DNA from: Elusimicrobia bacterium GWA2_62_23
GTDB lineage: Bacteria; Elusimicrobiota; Elusimicrobia; Elusimicrobiales; UBA9959
Assembly: GCA_001799635.1 (NCBI GenBank)
Contig: MGTV01000008.1
Span: 188,879-252,878, forward strand
Direction: 5' to 3'
Length of the DNA: 64,000 bases
This document shows positions 23,667 to 32,205 of the stretch, piece after piece (position 1 is the stretch's first letter; each line of letters begins with the position of its first letter). Under the pieces are notes generated by a model. The model worked only from the letters and a program-made list of their open reading frames with translations, was not told where the DNA came from and did no database searches. The translations under genes were made by a program, and so were the position numbers.

Positions 23667-24701
23667 GTGAACTACCACATATTAATGAAAGCCGAACTGG
23701 ACAGCTTCGTAAAGAAGCTCTCCAAGAAAATGAAAGTCTGCGCCCCTGTAGCCAAGGGGTATAACAACTTCGCTTTTGAAGAAGTTACCTCGGCCGGCGA
23801 GATAGCCATGGACTATATCCCGACCATACTCCCTCCCAAGAAGTACTTCATGCCCCCTAGGGAGAAACTGCTGGATTTCGACCTGACCGGCGAGAAGCCG
23901 CAGGACAAGGCCGTGCTGGAGGCCGAGCCGCTGGCCGTGTTCGCGGTGCACACCTGCGACCTGGCCGGCATCCAGTGCCTGAACATGGTCTTCTCCGAGC
24001 GGCCCCGCGACTACAACTACCTGCTGCGAAAAGAGAGCATCTTCATTATCGGGCTCGAGTGCAACAAGCCCTGCGACGACAAGGCCAGCTGCGCGCTGGT
24101 GGGCAACCACTACCCGAACGGCGGCTACGACCTCTTCTTCACCGACATCGGCGATAAATGGGTGATCCACGTGAACACCCAGAAGGCCGAGGAGCTGGTG
24201 GAGGGCATGGGCCTGGCCAAGGCCTCCTCCGCCGACCTGGCCGCGCTGGACAAGGTCCGCGAGGGCAAGAAGCACGCCTTCCAGAACGAGATCGGCACGG
24301 ACCCCAAGAAACTGCCCGAGGTCTTCGCCAAGGCCATGGAGAGCAAGGTCTGGCACGACGTGGGCGGCCGGTGCGTCTCCTGCGGCAACTGCACCAATGT
24401 CTGCCCCACCTGCTACTGCTTCGACATGAACGATACCATCAACCTGGACCTGAAGACCGGCTTCCGCACGCGGACCTGGGATTCCTGCCAGTTCGAGACG
24501 TTCGCCGCCGTGGCCGGCGGGGAGAACTTCCGCGAGGAGCGCGCCAACAGGCAGCGGCACCGCTTCTACCGCAAGTTCAAGTACCCGCTCGACAAGTTCT
24601 ACCGCGCGTTCTGCACCGGCTGCGGCCGCTGCACGCGCACCTGCATGGCCAAGATCAGCCTGAAGGACACCCTGAAGGCCCTGGTAGCCGAAAGCAAATA
24701 A
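23667..24701 (+). CDS. hydB: Sulfhydrogenase-type [NiFe] hydrogenase beta subunit (Fe-S)
   Basis: 344 residues. Two 4Fe-4S motifs: CVSCGNCTNVCPTC around residues 235-248 and CTGCGRCTRTC near the C-terminus. The N-terminal half includes VFAVHTCDLAGIQCLN and matches HydB of group 3b hydrogenases, which passes electrons between the hydrogenase core and the flavin subunit. GTG start with GGAGG 6 nt upstream. First of seven genes ending at 29883. Confidence 0.9.
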   Translation: MNYHILMKAELDSFVKKLSKKMKVCAPVAKGYNNFAFEEVTSAGEIAMDYIPTILPPKKYFMPPREKLLDFDLTGEKPQDKAVLEAEPLAVFAVHTCDLAGIQCLNMVFSERPRDYNYLLRKESIFIIGLECNKPCDDKASCALVGNHYPNGGYDLFFTDIGDKWVIHVNTQKAEELVEGMGLAKASSADLAALDKVREGKKHAFQNEIGTDPKKLPEVFAKAMESKVWHDVGGRCVSCGNCTNVCPTCYCFDMNDTINLDLKTGFRTRTWDSCQFETFAAVAGGENFREERANRQRHRFYRKFKYPLDKFYRAFCTGCGRCTRTCMAKISLKDTLKALVAESK

Positions 24702-24711
24702 GAGGACAACC

Positions 24712-25545
24712 ATGACCGAGATACACAATTCCAACTGGAAACTCCGCAAAGGGCAGATCATAGCCGCCAAGCAGATGACGGCCACCGAGAAGTGGTTCGA
24801 CATAAAGCTCGAGGACGGCGACCTGGACCACGAGCCCGGGCAGTTCGTGCAGGTGGAGCTCTACGGCGTGGGCGAAGCGCCCATCTCCGTGTGCTCCAGC
24901 CCCACCAAGCGCGGCTCCTTCGAGCTGACCGTGCGCTCCGCCGGCCGCCTCACCAAGCACATGCAGGGCATGGGCAAGGGCGACTGGCTGGGCATCCGCG
25001 GGCCGTTCGGCAAGCCGTTCCCGGTGAAGCTGATGACCGGCAACGACCTGTTGTTCGTGGCCGGCGGCCTGGGCATAGCGCCCCTGCGCTCGCTCATCAA
25101 TTACGTGATGGACAACCGCCGCGAGTTCGGCAAGGTGGACATCCTGCTGGGCTGCAAGACCCCTACCGACATGCTGTTCGGCGAGGAAATAAAGCAGTGG
25201 CAGAAGCGCCTGGATGTGAACTTCTCCTGCACGGTGGACCGCACGGCCCCCGACTGGAAAGGCAACGTGGGCCTGATCACGAGCCTCATCCCCGGCGTGA
25301 CCATTAACCCGGAGAAGACCTTCTCCGTGGTGGTGGGCCCGCCTATCATGTACAAATTCGTCATAGCCGAGCTCCTGAAGAAGAACCTGCCGGAGCGGCA
25401 GATAGTACTCTCGCTGGAGCGGCACATGAAATGCGGCATGGGGAAATGCGGCCACTGCCAGATAGACCACCCCAAGAACTACTATTGCTGCAAAGACGGC
25501 CCCACCTTCACCTACGAAGAGGTGAAGGAATCGAAGAAACTTTAA
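24712..25545 (+). CDS. hydG: Hydrogenase gamma subunit, FAD/NAD(P)-binding diaphorase
   Basis: 277 residues. FNR-like fold: FAD-contact APISVCSSPTK, nucleotide-binding VAGGLGIAPLRSL, and a C-terminal 2Fe-2S cysteine set in MKCGMGKCGHCQ plus YYCC. In group 3b enzymes this subunit couples H2 to NADP(H) or, in Pyrococcus, sulfur/polysulfide. Lies 10 nt after hydB with GAGGAC as ribosome site. Confidence 0.92.
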   Translation: MTEIHNSNWKLRKGQIIAAKQMTATEKWFDIKLEDGDLDHEPGQFVQVELYGVGEAPISVCSSPTKRGSFELTVRSAGRLTKHMQGMGKGDWLGIRGPFGKPFPVKLMTGNDLLFVAGGLGIAPLRSLINYVMDNRREFGKVDILLGCKTPTDMLFGEEIKQWQKRLDVNFSCTVDRTAPDWKGNVGLITSLIPGVTINPEKTFSVVVGPPIMYKFVIAELLKKNLPERQIVLSLERHMKCGMGKCGHCQIDHPKNYYCCKDGPTFTYEEVKESKKL

Positions 25546-25560
25546 TACGGAGAACATACG

Positions 25561-26352
25561 ATGAAAACCGCTAAAAAACCCGTAAAGACCCCGGCGAAGG
25601 CCCCGAAAGCCGCCGCCAAGCCCAAGGTGGCGTTCTTCGACTTCGCCTCCTGCGAGGGCTGCCAGCTGCAGATCACCAACCTCGGCGAGCTGCTGCTCGA
25701 CGTGCTCGGCGCCATAGACGTGGTGGAGTTCCGCGAGGCCATCAGCGAGAAATGGGACGGCGACTACGACGTGGTCTTCATTGAGGGCTCCATCGGCGAC
25801 CATCACGCCGAGGAACGCCTCAAGAAGATCCGCGCGAGGGCCAAGGTGCTCATAGCCTACGGCGCCTGCGCCTGCACCGGCGGCGTGAACGGCATGAAGA
25901 ACTCCTTCGAGCTCGACGAGATACGCCAGAGCGTGTACGGCAAGGACTATAAGCTGTTCGACAGCACCGCGACGAAGGCCGTGGACCAGGTGGTCAAGGT
26001 GGACTACTACATCAACGGCTGCCCCGTGTACGCCCCGGAGATCCTCGAGGTGGTGAAGCACGCCCTGCGCGGCCTGCCCTACACCGTGCCGGACAACCCG
26101 GTCTGCGCCGAGTGCAAGCTCAACGAGAACGTGTGCATGTACGAGCGCGGCGTGGCCTGCCTGGGTCCCTGGACCAAGGCCGGCTGCAACAGCTGGTGCG
26201 TGAACAACGGCAATATCTGCTACGGCTGCCGCGGCGAGGTGAAGAACCCCGCCAAGAACGCCAACGACGTCATCAGCAAATACAACCTCAAGCCCGAACT
26301 TATCAAGGGTAAGTTCGACATGTACAACAAGTGCAAGGAAGGTGTGAAATAA
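25561..26352 (+). CDS. hydD: [NiFe] hydrogenase small (delta) subunit
   Basis: 263 residues with a Lys/Pro/Ala-rich N-terminal tail of about 22 residues. Cluster ligands: FASCEGCQLQ (proximal), GACACTGGV, then CPVYAPE and the C-terminal cysteine set in CMYERGVACLGPWTKAGC and CVNNGNICYGCRGE, given here in two parts. No Tat signal, so the enzyme is cytoplasmic, as expected for group 3b. Stop overlaps the large-subunit start (TAATG). Confidence 0.92.
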   Translation: MKTAKKPVKTPAKAPKAAAKPKVAFFDFASCEGCQLQITNLGELLLDVLGAIDVVEFREAISEKWDGDYDVVFIEGSIGDHHAEERLKKIRARAKVLIAYGACACTGGVNGMKNSFELDEIRQSVYGKDYKLFDSTATKAVDQVVKVDYYINGCPVYAPEILEVVKHALRGLPYTVPDNPVCAECKLNENVCMYERGVACLGPWTKAGCNSWCVNNGNICYGCRGEVKNPAKNANDVISKYNLKPELIKGKFDMYNKCKEGVK

Positions 26353-27680
26353 TGGCTACCGTGAAAGATCTGGACCTTAAAGTCGAATACGTCACCCGCG
26401 TCGAAGGCCACGGCAACATCGTCGCCAACGTGAAGAACGGCAAGATAGAGAAGTGCGAGTTCCACGTGGTGGAAACGCCCCGCCTGTTCGAGGGCATGCT
26501 GCGCGGCCGCAGCATCTTCGAGGCGCAGCACATAACCAGCCGCATCTGCGGCATCTGCTCCTGCGGTCACTCCCTGGCCAGCGTGAAGGCCGCCGAGGAC
26601 GCGCTGGGCGTGACGCCTACCGAGCAGACCGTGAAGCTCAGGAAGCTCCTGCTCGACTACGAGTTCCTCGACAGCCACATCCTGCACGTGTACCTGCTGG
26701 CCGCCCCCGACGTGCTGGGCGTCCCCTCCTTTATCCCGCTCATCGCCTCGCACAACAAGACCGTGCGCCAGGTGCTGCGCCTTAAGAAGGCCGTGAACGA
26801 CTGCTGCGACATCCTGGTGGGGCGCCACATCCACCCCATCACCATGATAGCGGGCGGCTGGACCAAGCTGCCTTCGAAGAAAGAGATCGACGCCCAGATA
26901 AAGCTGCTCGAGGGCATGGCCGAGGACCTGGGCGAAGTGCTGAAGCTCGCCAAGACCCTGAAGTTCCCCGACTTCCACCGCAAGACCGAGTACGTGGCGC
27001 TGGTCTCCGACGACGCCGAGTACCCGCTGCTCAACGGCGACATCGGCAGCACCGAAGGCAAGCGCGTGAGCTACAAGGACTACAAGAAGTCCACCAACGA
27101 GTTCGTGGACCCGCGCTCTTCGGCCAAGTTCAGCAAGTGGTCCGGCGACAGCGTCTTTGTGGGGGCTCTCGCCCGCTTCAACCTCAACGCGCACAAGCTG
27201 CACCCCAAGGCCAAGGCGCTCGCCAAGGAACTGGGCTTCAAGCCGGTCTGCGACAACCCCTTCATGAACACCGTGGCGCAGGTGGTGGAGATAGTGCACT
27301 GTTACTACCACGCCCTGGAGATCCTCAAGGACCTCAAAAAGACGGGCCTGGACTACAGCCAGCAGCTTACCGTGGGCGTCAACGAGAAAGGCGCCGTGCC
27401 GGTGCGCGCCGGCGACGGCGTGGGCTCGGTGGAGGTGCCGCGCGGCATCCTGCACCACAACTACGTGACGGACAAGAACGGCATGATAAAGCAGGCCAAC
27501 TGCATCATCCCGACCAACCAGAACGTGAATAATATCGAGCACGACTTCGCCAAGTTCCTGCCCGAGATCCTGAACGAGGGGAAGGATAAGATCCGCCTCA
27601 AGCTCGAGATGCTCGTGCGGGCCTACGACCCGTGCATCTCCTGCTCCGCGCATTACCTCGATGTCACCTTCGTGGAATAA
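26352..27680 (+). CDS. hydA: [NiFe] hydrogenase large (alpha) subunit
   Basis: 442 residues. Nickel ligands: N-terminal RICGICSCGH (about 67-76) and C-terminal DPCISCSAH, followed by an 8-residue tail YLDVTFVE that the maturation protease should remove. VTRVEGHGNI is the usual N-terminal motif. With hydB/G/D it forms a cytoplasmic, likely NAD(P)-linked bidirectional H2 enzyme of group 3b. Overlaps the protease gene by 20 nt. Confidence 0.94.
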   Translation: MATVKDLDLKVEYVTRVEGHGNIVANVKNGKIEKCEFHVVETPRLFEGMLRGRSIFEAQHITSRICGICSCGHSLASVKAAEDALGVTPTEQTVKLRKLLLDYEFLDSHILHVYLLAAPDVLGVPSFIPLIASHNKTVRQVLRLKKAVNDCCDILVGRHIHPITMIAGGWTKLPSKKEIDAQIKLLEGMAEDLGEVLKLAKTLKFPDFHRKTEYVALVSDDAEYPLLNGDIGSTEGKRVSYKDYKKSTNEFVDPRSSAKFSKWSGDSVFVGALARFNLNAHKLHPKAKALAKELGFKPVCDNPFMNTVAQVVEIVHCYYHALEILKDLKKTGLDYSQQLTVGVNEKGAVPVRAGDGVGSVEVPRGILHHNYVTDKNGMIKQANCIIPTNQNVNNIEHDFAKFLPEILNEGKDKIRLKLEMLVRAYDPCISCSAHYLDVTFVE

Positions 27681-28146
27681 AGAGGTAGCCGCCGCGCTGG
27701 CCCCCAAGGGCCGGACGCTGGTGATAACGCTGGGCAGTACGTTAAGGGCCGACGATGGCGTCGGCCCTTACGTTTGCTCTCACGTGAAGTTCAACCGGCC
27801 CGACCTGAACCTGCTGGACGCCGGCACCACGCCCGAGAACATAGCCCAGACCGCCATAAACTGGAAGCCGGAAAAGGTTATTCTGGTGGACGCGGCCCAT
27901 TTCCAGGGCGAGCCGGGGGAAATACGGGTTATCCCCCTGGAAGCCATCAACCAGAGCACCATCATGTCCACGCACAGCTTCCCGCTGTCGGTGACCTTCT
28001 CTATAGTGAAGGAAGACACCGGCTGTGAACTGGCGGTGATAGGCGTGCAGGCCAAATCGCTGGATTATAAGGAAGGCCTGAGCCCCGAAGTGGAAAAAAG
28101 CGCTTCCGAACTGGCGGCCTATTTTAATAAGATAGGGAAACCATGA
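27661..28146 (+). CDS. Hydrogenase maturation endopeptidase (HycI/HyaD family)
   Basis: 161 residues. Family motifs LGSTLRADDGVGPYV near residues 25-39, LLDAGTTPEN, ILVDAAHFQGEPG and STHSFPLS provide the metal-binding acidic and histidine residues. It should clip the C-terminal tail of HydA after nickel insertion. Starts inside hydA and its stop overlaps nhaC (ATGA), indicating translational coupling on both sides. Confidence 0.92.
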   Translation: MSPSWNKEVAAALAPKGRTLVITLGSTLRADDGVGPYVCSHVKFNRPDLNLLDAGTTPENIAQTAINWKPEKVILVDAAHFQGEPGEIRVIPLEAINQSTIMSTHSFPLSVTFSIVKEDTGCELAVIGVQAKSLDYKEGLSPEVEKSASELAAYFNKIGKP

Positions 28147-29591
28147 TACCAGGACAGCATGAGAACAAACCGATAGGCCTCCGGTCCGCCCTGTTCCCGG
28201 TGGCCGCCGTGGTGGCCATGCTGGCGTATAACGTGAACGTCTACGGGGATTCCGCCGTGGGCGGTTCCAACCAGTTCATCCTGCTGCTGGGCGGCGCCAT
28301 AGCCGCGCTGGTGGGGTTCCGGCATAAGGTCACCTACGACAGCATGCTGGCCCATGTGTCCGGCAACCTCAAGTCCACCACCGGGGCCATCCTCATCCTG
28401 CTCATGGTCGGCGCCCTCTCCGGGGCCTGGCTGATAAGCGGCATTATCCCGTCGATGATCTACTACGGGCTCAAGATCCTCAATCCCTATGTTTTCCTGC
28501 CCGCCACCCTGCTGATCTGTTCGGTGGTGTCGCTCGCCACCGGCAGCAGCTGGTCCACTTCCGCCACGGTAGGGGTGGCGCTGATAGGGATAGGCAAGGC
28601 CATAGGCATTCCCGAGGCCATGGCCGCCGGCGCGGTCATCTCCGGGGCTTACTTCGGGGACAAGCTTTCCCCGCTGTCGGATACCACCAACCTGGCCCCG
28701 GCCATGGCCGGTACCGACCTGTTCACGCACGTGCGTTACATGACCATTACCACCGTGCCTACCTATATAGTGACGCTGCTGGCTTTCATCGGCATGGGTT
28801 TTTTCATCACCCCGCACGGCGCCGCCAACGCCGGGGGCGTGCAGGCCGCGATAGAGGCGGTGTTTACCGTCACGCCGTGGCTGTTCCTGGTGCCGGCGCT
28901 GGTGATCTTCATGATAGTCCGCAAAACGCAGCCGCTGGTGGCGCTGATCATAGGCGCGCTCTTGGGCGGGGTCTTCGCCCTGGTCTTCCAGCCGCAGGTG
29001 CTGGCCAAGCTGGCCGGGGCGGAGAAGCTGGATTTCCTGGCCGCCTATAAAGGCGTAATGAACGCCATGACCGTGAAGACCTCTATAGCTACCGCCGACC
29101 CGGCCCTCAACGACCTGTTCTCCTCCAAAGGCATGAAAGGCATGCTCGACACGGTCTGGCTGATCATCTGCGCCATGTTCTTCGGCGGGGTGATGGAGGC
29201 CATAGGCGCGCTGCATAAAATAAGTTCTTCCCTGCTGAAGATGGCTAATTCGGTGTTCGGCCTGTTCGCGAGCACCGTGGCGAGCTGCGTGGCGGTGAAC
29301 CTTACCGCTTCTGACCAGTACCTGGCCATAGTGGTGCCGGGCAAGATGTTCGCCGAGCCGTTCAGGGAAAAGGGCCTGGCCCCGGAGAACCTCAGCCGCA
29401 CGCTGGAGGATTCCGGTACGGTGACTTCGGCGCTGGTGCCCTGGAACACCTGCGGCGCCTACCAGGCCGGAGTGCTGGGCGTAAGTACCCTGGCCTACCT
29501 GCCTTACGCGGTGTTCAATTATGTCAGCCCTTTCATGACGCTGATCTTCGCCGCTTTCGCGATAAAAATAAAGAAACTTGCCGTAAAGTGA
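28143..29591 (+). CDS. nhaC: Na+/H+ antiporter, NhaC family
   Basis: 482 residues, about 11-12 membrane segments. Hallmarks: SLATGSSWSTSATVGVALIG, FGDKLSPLSDTTNLAPAM and, late, SGTVTSALVPWNTCGAYQ. Exchanges Na+ for H+ at the inner membrane. Its ATG overlaps the protease stop, placing it inside the hydrogenase operon; linkage of H2-derived reducing power and ion balance is an inference. Confidence 0.93.
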   Translation: MIPGQHENKPIGLRSALFPVAAVVAMLAYNVNVYGDSAVGGSNQFILLLGGAIAALVGFRHKVTYDSMLAHVSGNLKSTTGAILILLMVGALSGAWLISGIIPSMIYYGLKILNPYVFLPATLLICSVVSLATGSSWSTSATVGVALIGIGKAIGIPEAMAAGAVISGAYFGDKLSPLSDTTNLAPAMAGTDLFTHVRYMTITTVPTYIVTLLAFIGMGFFITPHGAANAGGVQAAIEAVFTVTPWLFLVPALVIFMIVRKTQPLVALIIGALLGGVFALVFQPQVLAKLAGAEKLDFLAAYKGVMNAMTVKTSIATADPALNDLFSSKGMKGMLDTVWLIICAMFFGGVMEAIGALHKISSSLLKMANSVFGLFASTVASCVAVNLTASDQYLAIVVPGKMFAEPFREKGLAPENLSRTLEDSGTVTSALVPWNTCGAYQAGVLGVSTLAYLPYAVFNYVSPFMTLIFAAFAIKIKKLAVK

Positions 29592-29598
29592 GGAACCT

Positions 29599-29883
29599 AT
29601 GCTGGACAAGATGAAGCAGCTTTGGGAAATGAAGAGAAAGATGGACGAGATAAAGAAGGAACTGGATTCGCTGGAGCTCTCCAGCGAGGACAATCTGGTT
29701 AAGGTGACCATTACCGGCTCGCAGGAAGTGAAGCGCGTGGAGCTGAAGTGCGACCCGGCCGCCACTGACAAGGCCAAGCTGGAAGCCTCCCTGGCCGACA
29801 CGGTGAACCGCGCGGTGCGCGAGAGCCAGAAGGCCGCCGCGCAGAAGATGAGCGCCCTGGGCGGCATCCCCGGCCTGGCCTGA
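29599..29883 (+). CDS. YbaB/EbfC-like nucleoid-associated protein
   Basis: 94 residues. N-terminal heptad helix MLDKMKQLWEMKRKMDEIKK, the central LVKVTITGSQEVKRVEL strand pair and a C-terminal helix with ALGGIPGL match YbaB. The family binds DNA as a dimer and usually sits by dnaX/recR; here it is last in the hydrogenase operon, 7 nt after nhaC. GAGGAA precedes the ATG. Confidence 0.85.
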   Translation: MLDKMKQLWEMKRKMDEIKKELDSLELSSEDNLVKVTITGSQEVKRVELKCDPAATDKAKLEASLADTVNRAVRESQKAAAQKMSALGGIPGLA

Positions 29884-29899
29884 CCCCGGACGGTACCAA

Positions 29900-29933
29900 C
29901 AAAAAACCCGGCCGAGAGGCCGGGTTTTTTATT
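29900..29933. terminator. Terminator of the hydrogenase operon
   Basis: AAAAAACCCGGCC / GGCCGGGTTTTTTATTT with a GAGA loop, between convergent genes. Confidence 0.93.
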
Positions 29934-29946
29934 TGGTTGAGTAAGC

Positions 29947-30651
29947 TTATTTCAGCTGGTAGGAGACCAGCTTGAGGGTCTGCTGGCTTTCCTCGGCGGT
30001 GATCTGCTCGTAAACCAGGCCCACGCCCGGAGCGTAGTAGCGCTCGGCGGAGCCGGCGTCGCCGCCGCCCAGCTTGGAGACGATCTTGAGGCAGCCGTTG
30101 TAGGCGCCGGCAGGCACTACCGCCTTGGCGTTCAGCGCGGCCACCCGGTTGCGGTCGTAGCCTTCGTTCCAGACCTGGTTATAGACCAGGGGGAAGGGGA
30201 TCTCCAGGCGCGCGCCGGCGAGGGGAGAATCGGAGGAGCGGATGCCGGAGGCGTCCGCGGTCATGACGAAGTTGGAGACCTTGGGCTTGGTCTTGTTGAA
30301 GATGATCATGTTGACCTGGACGGTCTTGGCTGCTTCCGAGTACGCCATGAACTCCACGCGCACGGCCTTTACGCCGGTGAACTCGCTGGAGGTGTATTCG
30401 TATTCGTACACGGCCTTCTTATTGAGCGGCAGGTACTCGGCCGCGGGGGTGTCGCTGTAGCGCTCGTCCGAGCCGATGCCGACCGGGGCGGGCACGCCGA
30501 AAGCCGGCATGTTCTGCGCGGCCCGGTAGAAGTCGGCCGCGAGGCCGGCGTCGGTGCGGGCGAGGACGCTGTCGAGGGCGCCGGCCTGCGCGAAGGCGCA
30601 GAGGGGCGAGAGGAGAAGGGATAAAAATAACGCTGAGTTCAACTTTTTCAT
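29947..30651 (-). CDS. Secreted protein of unknown function
   Basis: 234 residues; not assigned. Signal peptide KKLNSALFLSLLLSPLCAFA. The mature chain has strand-rich stretches KKAVYEYEYTSSEFTGVKAV and ERYYAPGVGLVYEQITAEE, the pattern of small lipocalin-like or DUF3108-like periplasmic proteins whose role is unknown. GGAGG lies 9 nt before the ATG. A 7-3-7 palindrome (30668-30684) sits just upstream and may be an operator. Confidence 0.72.
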   Translation of the reverse strand: MKKLNSALFLSLLLSPLCAFAQAGALDSVLARTDAGLAADFYRAAQNMPAFGVPAPVGIGSDERYSDTPAAEYLPLNKKAVYEYEYTSSEFTGVKAVRVEFMAYSEAAKTVQVNMIIFNKTKPKVSNFVMTADASGIRSSDSPLAGARLEIPFPLVYNQVWNEGYDRNRVAALNAKAVVPAGAYNGCLKIVSKLGGGDAGSAERYYAPGVGLVYEQITAEESQQTLKLVSYQLK

Positions 30652-31096
30652 AGCAACAAGCCTCCGAAATATAGATTCTATATTCCCGATACTTTGTGCT
30701 AAGTTCCTATAGGTGGGGGGAAACTTAACGCGTCTTCCGAATACTCATTGGGAAGAACATCACCGCGCGGGTAGTCTTTGGACTTTTCGGATACCTTCGC
30801 GGCTTGTAAGCTACGGTAACAACTAGTATTAGGATAGCAAATCCCGCCGCCCCTGTCAACATTCGCGACATTTGCGACTTTTGAGATTTAAGGCAGGCCG
30901 AATAACAGGAGCGGGTGGCGACGGGTATGCTTTCGGAGGGGCGTCGCGGAGGCCGAGGCTTACGCAAGCGACGAGGCCGAGCGACGAGCGGCGAGCACGG
31001 TGTGCGAGACCGCGTACCCGAAGAAAGCATACCCTCGCCAGGCCCCGCGAACTTGCAGGCCTGCCGATTAGGCTGATTTTGTATAATTTCACTACT
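30652..31096. other. 445-nt intergenic region with palindromes and a large hairpin
   Basis: Contains the palindrome AATATAG-ATT-CTATATT (30668-30684), a lower-GC stretch (30690-30900) with no convincing gene, the large imperfect inverted repeat at 30917-31039, and the hypA -10 TATAAT (31082-31087). I see no RNA gene I can name. Confidence 0.6.
30917..31039. repeat. Large imperfect inverted repeat upstream of hypA
   Basis: Arms of about 20 nt (30917-30936 and 31018-31039) share the core GGGTATGCTTTC / GAAAGCATACCC. The interior of about 80 nt is GC-rich with repeated GCGACGAG/GAGGCCGAG units. Could be a non-autonomous element or a structured RNA. Confidence 0.6.
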
Positions 31097-31501
31097 ATGC
31101 ATGAATGGGCACTGGCAGAATCAGTGATAAAGACCGCCGTGGAGCATTCCAAGGCGCAGAAACTCAAAAAGCTCAAAGAGACCGGGGTGCTGTTCGGCGA
31201 ACTCCAGGCCATAGACAAGGAGATCTTCGTCTTCGCCCTGGAGGAGCTGCGCGCGCAGTTCCCGGCCGCCAAGGCCTGCAAGTTCAAGGTTTCCACCGAA
31301 CCCGCCGCCTTCCGCTGCAAGGCCTGCTCCCACGAATTCCCGCTCAAGGGCCTGAAGAAGACCAAGGACGAAAGCGAATTCATACACTTCGTGCCCGAAA
31401 TGGCGCACACCTTCCTCAAATGCCCCAAGTGCAAGAGCCCGGATTTCGAAATAGCCAGGGGCCGCGGCGTTTCCATTTCCTATATAAAGGGCGAAAAATG
31501 A
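31097..31501 (+). CDS. hypA: Hydrogenase nickel chaperone HypA
   Basis: 134 residues. Starts MHE, whose amino terminus and His2 bind nickel. The zinc site is CKAC ... CPKC, separated by an insertion of about 33 residues as in archaeal (Thermococcus) HypA rather than the short bacterial form. Delivers Ni to the hydrogenase large subunit. -10 TATAAT ends 9 nt before the ATG with no Shine-Dalgarno site. Stop overlaps the next start (ATGA). Confidence 0.92.
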   Translation: MHEWALAESVIKTAVEHSKAQKLKKLKETGVLFGELQAIDKEIFVFALEELRAQFPAAKACKFKVSTEPAAFRCKACSHEFPLKGLKKTKDESEFIHFVPEMAHTFLKCPKCKSPDFEIARGRGVSISYIKGEK

Positions 31502-32205
31502 CGGCCATAGACCCGCGCCCCTCGGTAATAGCGGAGCGCCTCTCGGGCGTAAAGCGCATCATAGCCGTGACCGGCTGGAAAGGCGGCATAGGCAAGAGCG
31601 TGACCGCCACTACCCTGGCCCTGCTGCTGGCCCGCCAGGGGCATAAGGTGGGCCTGTTCGACCTGGACTTCGCCGGCGCCTCGGACCACCTGATACTCGG
31701 CGCCAAAGGCATTTTCCCGAAAGAAGAGAAAGGCCTGGAACCGCCCGTGTACGAAGGCGTGAAGTTCATGAGCGTGGTGTTCTTCTCCGAGAACAAGGCC
31801 GTGCCGCTGCGCGGCGCCAACGTGTCCGACGCCATCATAGAACTGCTGGCCATAACGCAGTGGGGCGAACTTGATTTCCTGGTGCTCGACATGCCGCCCG
31901 GCATAAACGACGCCGCCCTGGACGTGATGCGCTTCGCCCGCAAGGCCGAAGTGCTGGCCGTCACCACCCCGTCGCTCCTCGCGCACGACGTGCTGGCCCG
32001 GTCCATGGACCTCTATAAGAAACTTAAAGTCCCGGTTCTCGGAGTGCTGGAGAACATGGCGGACAAGGCGGGCCCGCGCAAGCTGCGCCGGGACCCGGCG
32101 CTGGAAAAGGCCCTGGGGCGGCCTGAAAAGCTGCTTGGGACCGCTTTCGCTAAGGACCTGGCCCGCGCCGCGGCCAGGCTGGGCCTTAAGCCCCGCCGCG
32201 CATGA
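31498..32205 (+). CDS. Mrp/MinD-family ATPase, likely HypB-type nickel-insertion partner
   Basis: 235 residues. Deviant Walker A KGGIGKS near residue 26, DLDFAGASDH, and LDMPPGINDA (Walker B region). In Thermococcus a Mrp/MinD-type HypB forms a complex with HypA and drives Ni transfer; the adjacency here to an archaeal-style hypA supports the same role. A generic Mrp Fe-S carrier is the alternative. Overlaps both neighbours by ATGA. Confidence 0.78.
   Translation: MTAIDPRPSVIAERLSGVKRIIAVTGWKGGIGKSVTATTLALLLARQGHKVGLFDLDFAGASDHLILGAKGIFPKEEKGLEPPVYEGVKFMSVVFFSENKAVPLRGANVSDAIIELLAITQWGELDFLVLDMPPGINDAALDVMRFARKAEVLAVTTPSLLAHDVLARSMDLYKKLKVPVLGVLENMADKAGPRKLRRDPALEKALGRPEKLLGTAFAKDLARAAARLGLKPRRA

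Noticed and set aside
30725-30871. 48-residue minus-strand frame with one hydrophobic segment
   Set aside because: No ribosome site, no conserved pattern, and it lies in an otherwise non-coding stretch; kept only as a remark.
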